Source: DASZXJ01 sp035545895 | Lineage (GTDB): Bacteria; Planctomycetota; Phycisphaerae; Tepidisphaerales; Tepidisphaeraceae | DNA length: 28,159 nt | Assembly: GCA_035545895.1 (NCBI GenBank) | Contig: DASZXJ010000048.1 | Span: 1 to 28,159 of the forward strand | Direction of reading: 5' to 3' | Shown here: piece after piece, positions 25,075 through 28,159 of the stretch | Layout of the letters: each line of letters begins with the position of its first letter | How positions within the stretch are numbered: the first letter of the stretch is position 1 | The notes under the pieces: generated by a model | The model's database searches: none | Seen by the model: the letters and a program-made list of their open reading frames with translations, nothing else | Told to the model about the DNA's origin: nothing | Made by a program: the position numbers and the translations under genes

Positions 25075-26775
25075 ATGGGGCGTTTACACCGTGTTGCATC
25101 TACTCTCACTTTAGTTGCGATTACTGTCAGCAGCAGTGTCTCGATTGCGGCTATTGATTCTCTGAAAACCGTGATCGACCAAACCGAGACAGTCGGCGGC
25201 GACGGTCTTTCGTCGGTGCCAATAGCCTCATTTGGATATGACCCTTCCACGAATAGTGTGTACGTTGCTGGGGGGGCGAGCACAGATCAGCAGCTTCGTC
25301 GAATTGACAACATCGACTCGACGCAGTCTGTTAACACGCTTATCTTCTCAACTGCGTGGCAAAAGTTTACTAAGGCCGGCGATCTCAACAATGGTGGCGG
25401 AGTTCCGAGTCCGGGCGGTCTGTTATTAAATCCTAAGGCGATCTCATCGCTTAGCCTTGCTGCTTATTCGAACATTTGGGTTATGGACAGTGCTTCCGTT
25501 GTCACAATAGGCAGCGCAAAACATTCGGAACTTAGCCAACGAATCTACCGATACAATCTCGCGACCGACACAAATGGTAACGCGAACGATGAGTTCTCGT
25601 CCATGATGACAATGAAAGCGATGCAGGACGTAGCGGTAACCACCGCCACTGCGACCAATGCTGGTCGTCAGTACGCTTGGTCTGGAGATGGGCAGTCGCT
25701 CTACTTTTCCGATGCTTCACCATCGTTTGGAGGTTTGTGGACAATGCCGGCAGCGGGCGGAACGCCGAAGAGACTGTTGGCCACAACTGGATTTTTCGAT
25801 GTTGCTGCAGAACCGGCGGTTAGCTCAGCTAATGGGATAGACTCAATCTTTATCAGCGGTACGAGTGCTTCAACTGCCGGACATATCGATAGGATCACTT
25901 ACGATGGTCTAGTGTCAAGCGCTCCGACGACAGTCTTAACTAATTCGAGAATCAACGATTTCCTCGAACTCTCAACTGGCTCTATTAACATTGCTTCAAT
26001 GGCCACGGACAGTGCTGGTGACCTGTTTTTTAATGATGCGGGTGGTCCTAGACCTGGAATCTATCGTCTCGACTCTCAAGGTCGCTTGTCAAAAGTCGTA
26101 AGCTACAAAGAACGGCAGGCCGCGTTCCAAAACGGCCTTGGCACATTGCCTGTTACGACTCTCCGTATGCAGCCGAGATCCGTTACTTATTCCGGCGATC
26201 ACGGTACATTTGATGTAACTCAAATTCTCTATCAGGAGTCGAGTCCATATAACTTTATAGCTGGCGCCTATGTATTTAAGGCTGGCGACTTCAATCGCGA
26301 TGACAATGTCGATCAACAAGACATTTCGCTATTTAAGCAAGCCCTCACGCCTAAAGGCGTGGTAGCTTCTACGGACAACTTGAAGTTCGATTTGAACGGA
26401 AATGGTGAAGTTAGCTGGAAGGATGTAAAGATACTTCAACAGTTCGATCCGTTTCCTGATGGGGATGTGAACATGGATGGCAGAGTTGATCTGCTAGATA
26501 TGATGGATTTCGCTCCAAATTGGTTGCTAAGTGGAAAGACCTGGATACAAGGGGATTTTGATGGAAATGGAGTTGTAAATGCCGCTGATCTCGGGATTCT
26601 CGCGCGAAATTGGCAGACCGGCGTTACATCGGAACCGAGTTTTGTCGATGCTCTTGAGTTAACTGGATTGGCGAATGTACCCGAGCCAACGAATTTATTC
26701 TTCATCGGATTTTCTGTTTGCTGTTGGAGAAGACGAACTCGTCGATCAAGATTGAGAGGGTCGATACTTGCATAA
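25075..26775 (+). CDS. Secreted protein with dockerin-type EF-hand loops and PEP-CTERM-like tail
   Basis: About 566 residues from the ATG at 25075, which opens a Sec signal peptide (hydrophobic 9-25, SIAA near the cut). The body (about 30-400) resembles a beta-propeller-like repeat protein with segments such as FGYDPSTNSVYVAGG, IYRYNL and GIYRLDSQGRL. Residues about 403-515 contain four calcium-type loops: DFNRDDNVDQQD, DLNGNGEVSWKD, DVNMDGRVDLLD and DFDGNGVVNAAD, dockerin-like. The C-terminus has VPEPTN, a short hydrophobic stretch and an Arg-rich end, a PEP-CTERM exosortase sorting signal variant. It is predicted to be exported and then processed at the envelope. The in-frame region before 25075 lacks a signal and was left out. 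It overlaps the pseudopilin gene by 8 bp. Confidence 0.8.
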   Translation: MGRLHRVASTLTLVAITVSSSVSIAAIDSLKTVIDQTETVGGDGLSSVPIASFGYDPSTNSVYVAGGASTDQQLRRIDNIDSTQSVNTLIFSTAWQKFTKAGDLNNGGGVPSPGGLLLNPKAISSLSLAAYSNIWVMDSASVVTIGSAKHSELSQRIYRYNLATDTNGNANDEFSSMMTMKAMQDVAVTTATATNAGRQYAWSGDGQSLYFSDASPSFGGLWTMPAAGGTPKRLLATTGFFDVAAEPAVSSANGIDSIFISGTSASTAGHIDRITYDGLVSSAPTTVLTNSRINDFLELSTGSINIASMATDSAGDLFFNDAGGPRPGIYRLDSQGRLSKVVSYKERQAAFQNGLGTLPVTTLRMQPRSVTYSGDHGTFDVTQILYQESSPYNFIAGAYVFKAGDFNRDDNVDQQDISLFKQALTPKGVVASTDNLKFDLNGNGEVSWKDVKILQQFDPFPDGDVNMDGRVDLLDMMDFAPNWLLSGKTWIQGDFDGNGVVNAADLGILARNWQTGVTSEPSFVDALELTGLANVPEPTNLFFIGFSVCCWRRRTRRSRLRGSILA

Positions 26776-27529
26776 AACTGGTTTATTGCAGGCTCGAAGT
26801 GGGATTTCCGGTGGGTTCTCTCTCACCGAACTTGTGATTGTCATTGCAATCATTGCAGTTCTTTTTGCAATTCTTGTTCCTGCAATTGCTAAAGCCCGCG
26901 ATTCCTCAAATTATGTGGCTTGTAAAAGTAACCTTCGCCAAATTGGTAACGCAATCCAGTCATATTCCAACGATAATCGTGATCACATACCCGATGCCTA
27001 TTCGCTTGGTGGCGCTTATTTTCGACGTGGGCCAGGTGAGCGTAATCCGACTGATCCGACTTCTGTTCCTGAGATCTATGGTCTCCCAGCGCTTCTCTTA
27101 CAAGGACACTATCTCACTGCCAGCAATGCGCTATGGATCTGCCCCGCTGCGCCTGAAACAGTGAAAGCATACAAAAACACCTATATTTGGTCTCTCCTAT
27201 GGGATTCACAGGATGCGCTGACAAGTGTTCACCGCAGCAGGGCAAAGCGAGCAGATGTCTTTCTTGTCTATGACAATTTCACCAACACGCCATATTACAC
27301 CGGGATTAGGCGCGGCAAGTCGGATCCGAACCCCGTTTTAGCGCCCAGCCAATACGTACTACCTCATTCCTATCAGGTGAAAGTTGAGTACGGCAAATCT
27401 AACCCGAATTCACGCCGCGGAGCTATCAACGTCTTATACATTAATGGGAGTATTGGAGTTGCACTTTATGTGACCGATCCAACACGACCCGCCGGAGCGC
27501 CAAAAATGATTCCTCTGCACGGCGAATGA
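26768..27529 (+). CDS. Prepilin-type pseudopilin, H-X9-DG-like (DUF1559-type)
   Basis: A 253-residue protein with a type IV prepilin leader: cleavage after Gly16 in SGGFSLTELVIVIAIIAVL, mature residue Phe17 and Glu21 at position +5, then a hydrophobic helix (about 22-41). The remainder is a globular domain; near the C-terminus RRGAINVLYINGSIG resembles the H-X9-DG motif, with Asn in place of Asp. Such proteins are abundant in planctomycetes and are thought to be type II secretion-like pseudopilins. It starts at TTG 26768 with GAGAGGG seven bases upstream and overlaps the secreted protein gene by 8 bp, suggesting coupled expression. Confidence 0.85.
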   Translation: MHKTGLLQARSGISGGFSLTELVIVIAIIAVLFAILVPAIAKARDSSNYVACKSNLRQIGNAIQSYSNDNRDHIPDAYSLGGAYFRRGPGERNPTDPTSVPEIYGLPALLLQGHYLTASNALWICPAAPETVKAYKNTYIWSLLWDSQDALTSVHRSRAKRADVFLVYDNFTNTPYYTGIRRGKSDPNPVLAPSQYVLPHSYQVKVEYGKSNPNSRRGAINVLYINGSIGVALYVTDPTRPAGAPKMIPLHGE

Positions 27530-27553
27530 AGAAGAGACAGAAGTGAGAATAAC

Positions 27554-27778
27554 TCATTTGTCCATACGCTTAATAATGAGTTTGGCAATATCCGCTTCGA
27601 GCTCGTTTGGGTATCGACCAATCATGGCAGATTGAAGCAGCTCGCTTTGAGAAGCAAAAAACTCAACTAAACGAGACATCATGGCAACTTGTGTCATGCC
27701 ATGACGATCGCTCAGACTCGAAAGCTTTTGCTTGGATGGACCAGTTAATTCAATTCTCATTATAAATCGACGTGCCAT
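27554..27778 (-). CDS. Small RHH-like protein of planctomycete type
   Basis: A 74-residue basic protein beginning at an ATG with GGAG five bases upstream. MRIELTGPSKQKLSSLSDRH gives a short strand then a helix, followed by GMTQVAMMSRLVEFFASQ, a ribbon-helix-helix-like arrangement seen in CopG/Arc-type regulators. I recognise the sequence style from planctomycete small proteins without assigned function. It is convergent with the pseudopilin gene (24-bp gap). Its residue pattern parallels the gene at 24701-24916. Confidence 0.65.
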   Translation of the reverse strand: MARRFIMRIELTGPSKQKLSSLSDRHGMTQVAMMSRLVEFFASQSELLQSAMIGRYPNELEADIAKLIIKRMDK

Positions 27779-28003
27779 TCTGTCTCCGGATAAGGTTTTA
27801 ACTTGCACGACCTAGATTGGCTCACCAGTGTATATCTTTGCATCTTCGGAGTCTAATTCTCTATCGGATATTTATTGGCTATAAGTCGAATCGTTTCAAT
27901 CGAACATAAGAATGTCGATTCACAAAGGGACTACACGATAGCGGCAAATGAAACAATGCGGTATCACCTACCTACGCCATCCCGAACCGCCAAATAGTGA
28001 CAT
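27779..28003. other. Non-coding AT-rich stretch
   Basis: 225 bp upstream of the small RHH-like gene with no convincing ORF or RNA. It separates that gene from the IS66 remnant and presumably holds the leftward promoter; none was identified with confidence. Confidence 0.4.
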
Positions 28004-28159
28004 TCAATGTTCAGGTGTCCGTTCCGCGAACCGCAGTTGCGGTTGGCGAGGGCTCTGCAGGTAGCCTTTGAAACTCGCCAGCCACGTGCTCGGCCCGGCG
28101 CGGGTGCGGTCGGGCGTGTAGTCGTAGACGACGTACGGGTGATGCTCGTCGCCGATGTA
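28004..28159 (-). mobile_element. IS66-family transposase remnant (partial)
   Basis: The leftward frame from the window end reads YIGDEHHPYVVYDYTPDR, then RAGPSTWLASFKGYLQ, the conserved catalytic-region segment of IS66-type transposases (usually GD-HPY-V-DYTP-R--GP---L--F-GYLQ). After GYLQ the similarity ends and a stop follows 16 residues later, so the C-terminal half is missing: a truncated insertion-sequence remnant. The upstream part lies outside the window. The GC content here is higher than in the preceding region. Confidence 0.75.
28029..28044. repeat. Short inverted repeat in the IS66 remnant
   Basis: AACCGCA and TGCGGTT form a 7-bp stem with a GT loop, inside the unrelated tail of the transposase frame. 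It could mark the breakpoint of the truncation. Confidence 0.4.

Noticed and set aside
20200..28159. Second tRNA-Val 3' end marking the far border of the element
   Set aside because: I looked for the T-arm and acceptor sequence and found only a chance TCGAGTCC match near 26240; no direct repeat is present in the window.
1..28159. CRISPR array
   Set aside because: No set of regularly spaced direct repeats was seen.

Overview
The window looks like a chromosomal segment of a planctomycete, probably of the Phycisphaerae type. Evidence for this: a secreted protein with dockerin-type calcium loops and a PEP-CTERM-like tail, an H-X9-DG-like prepilin pseudopilin, an OprB-type porin, and a planctomycete-style tyrosine recombinase. 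No 16S gene is present, so this placement is an inference. Base composition drops visibly from moderately GC-rich (left 20 kb) to more AT-rich (about 21.1-27.9 kb).

Region 1 (1-3.1 kb) is mixed. It holds a two-domain Lrp/AsnC-like protein resembling siroheme decarboxylases, a small conserved gene followed by a nucleotidyltransferase-like partner that is broken by an internal deletion, and a DUF900-type alpha/beta-hydrolase lipoprotein.

Region 2 (3.2-20.1 kb) is a signal-transduction island made of two divergent operons that share a roughly 250-bp control region (9371-9623). The leftward operon encodes REC-HPt, a lone REC, REC-HDOD, a CHASE4-HAMP histidine kinase and a REC-histidine kinase; most genes touch or overlap. 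The rightward operon is a complete chemotaxis set: CheA, CheW, one MCP with a helical periplasmic domain, an OprB-like porin, CheR, CheD, a CheY, a CheX/CheC-like phosphatase, CheB, a second CheX and a second CheY. Stimulus, adaptation and phosphate-removal functions are all present, but no flagellar or pilus motor gene lies in the window, so the output is unknown. Placing the OprB-type outer-membrane porin between receptor and methyltransferase suggests that nutrient uptake and sensing are coupled.

Region 3 (20.1 kb to the end) begins with tRNA-Val(CAC). A convergent tyrosine recombinase reads into the tRNA, and its last codons and stop lie on the antisense strand of the tRNA. This is the signature of an integrative element attached at a tRNA 3' end, although the recombinase lacks its N-terminal part. 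The cargo is unusual: a BlaI/MecI-type repressor overlaps a BlaR1-type (M56) membrane metalloprotease whose expected C-terminal sensor is replaced by a long ankyrin-repeat domain. Divergent from this pair, behind a perfect 24-bp AT-rich palindrome that overlaps a good promoter, are a 7Fe-type ferredoxin and a small RHH-like protein. Further right are the PEP-CTERM/dockerin secreted protein, an overlapping pseudopilin, a second small RHH-like protein, and the truncated end of an IS66-family transposase. No second copy of the tRNA 3' end was found, so the far end of the element is either outside the window or lost.

The best candidate for a previously undescribed system is the BlaI / M56-ankyrin / palindrome / ferredoxin unit (21.3-24.9 kb).
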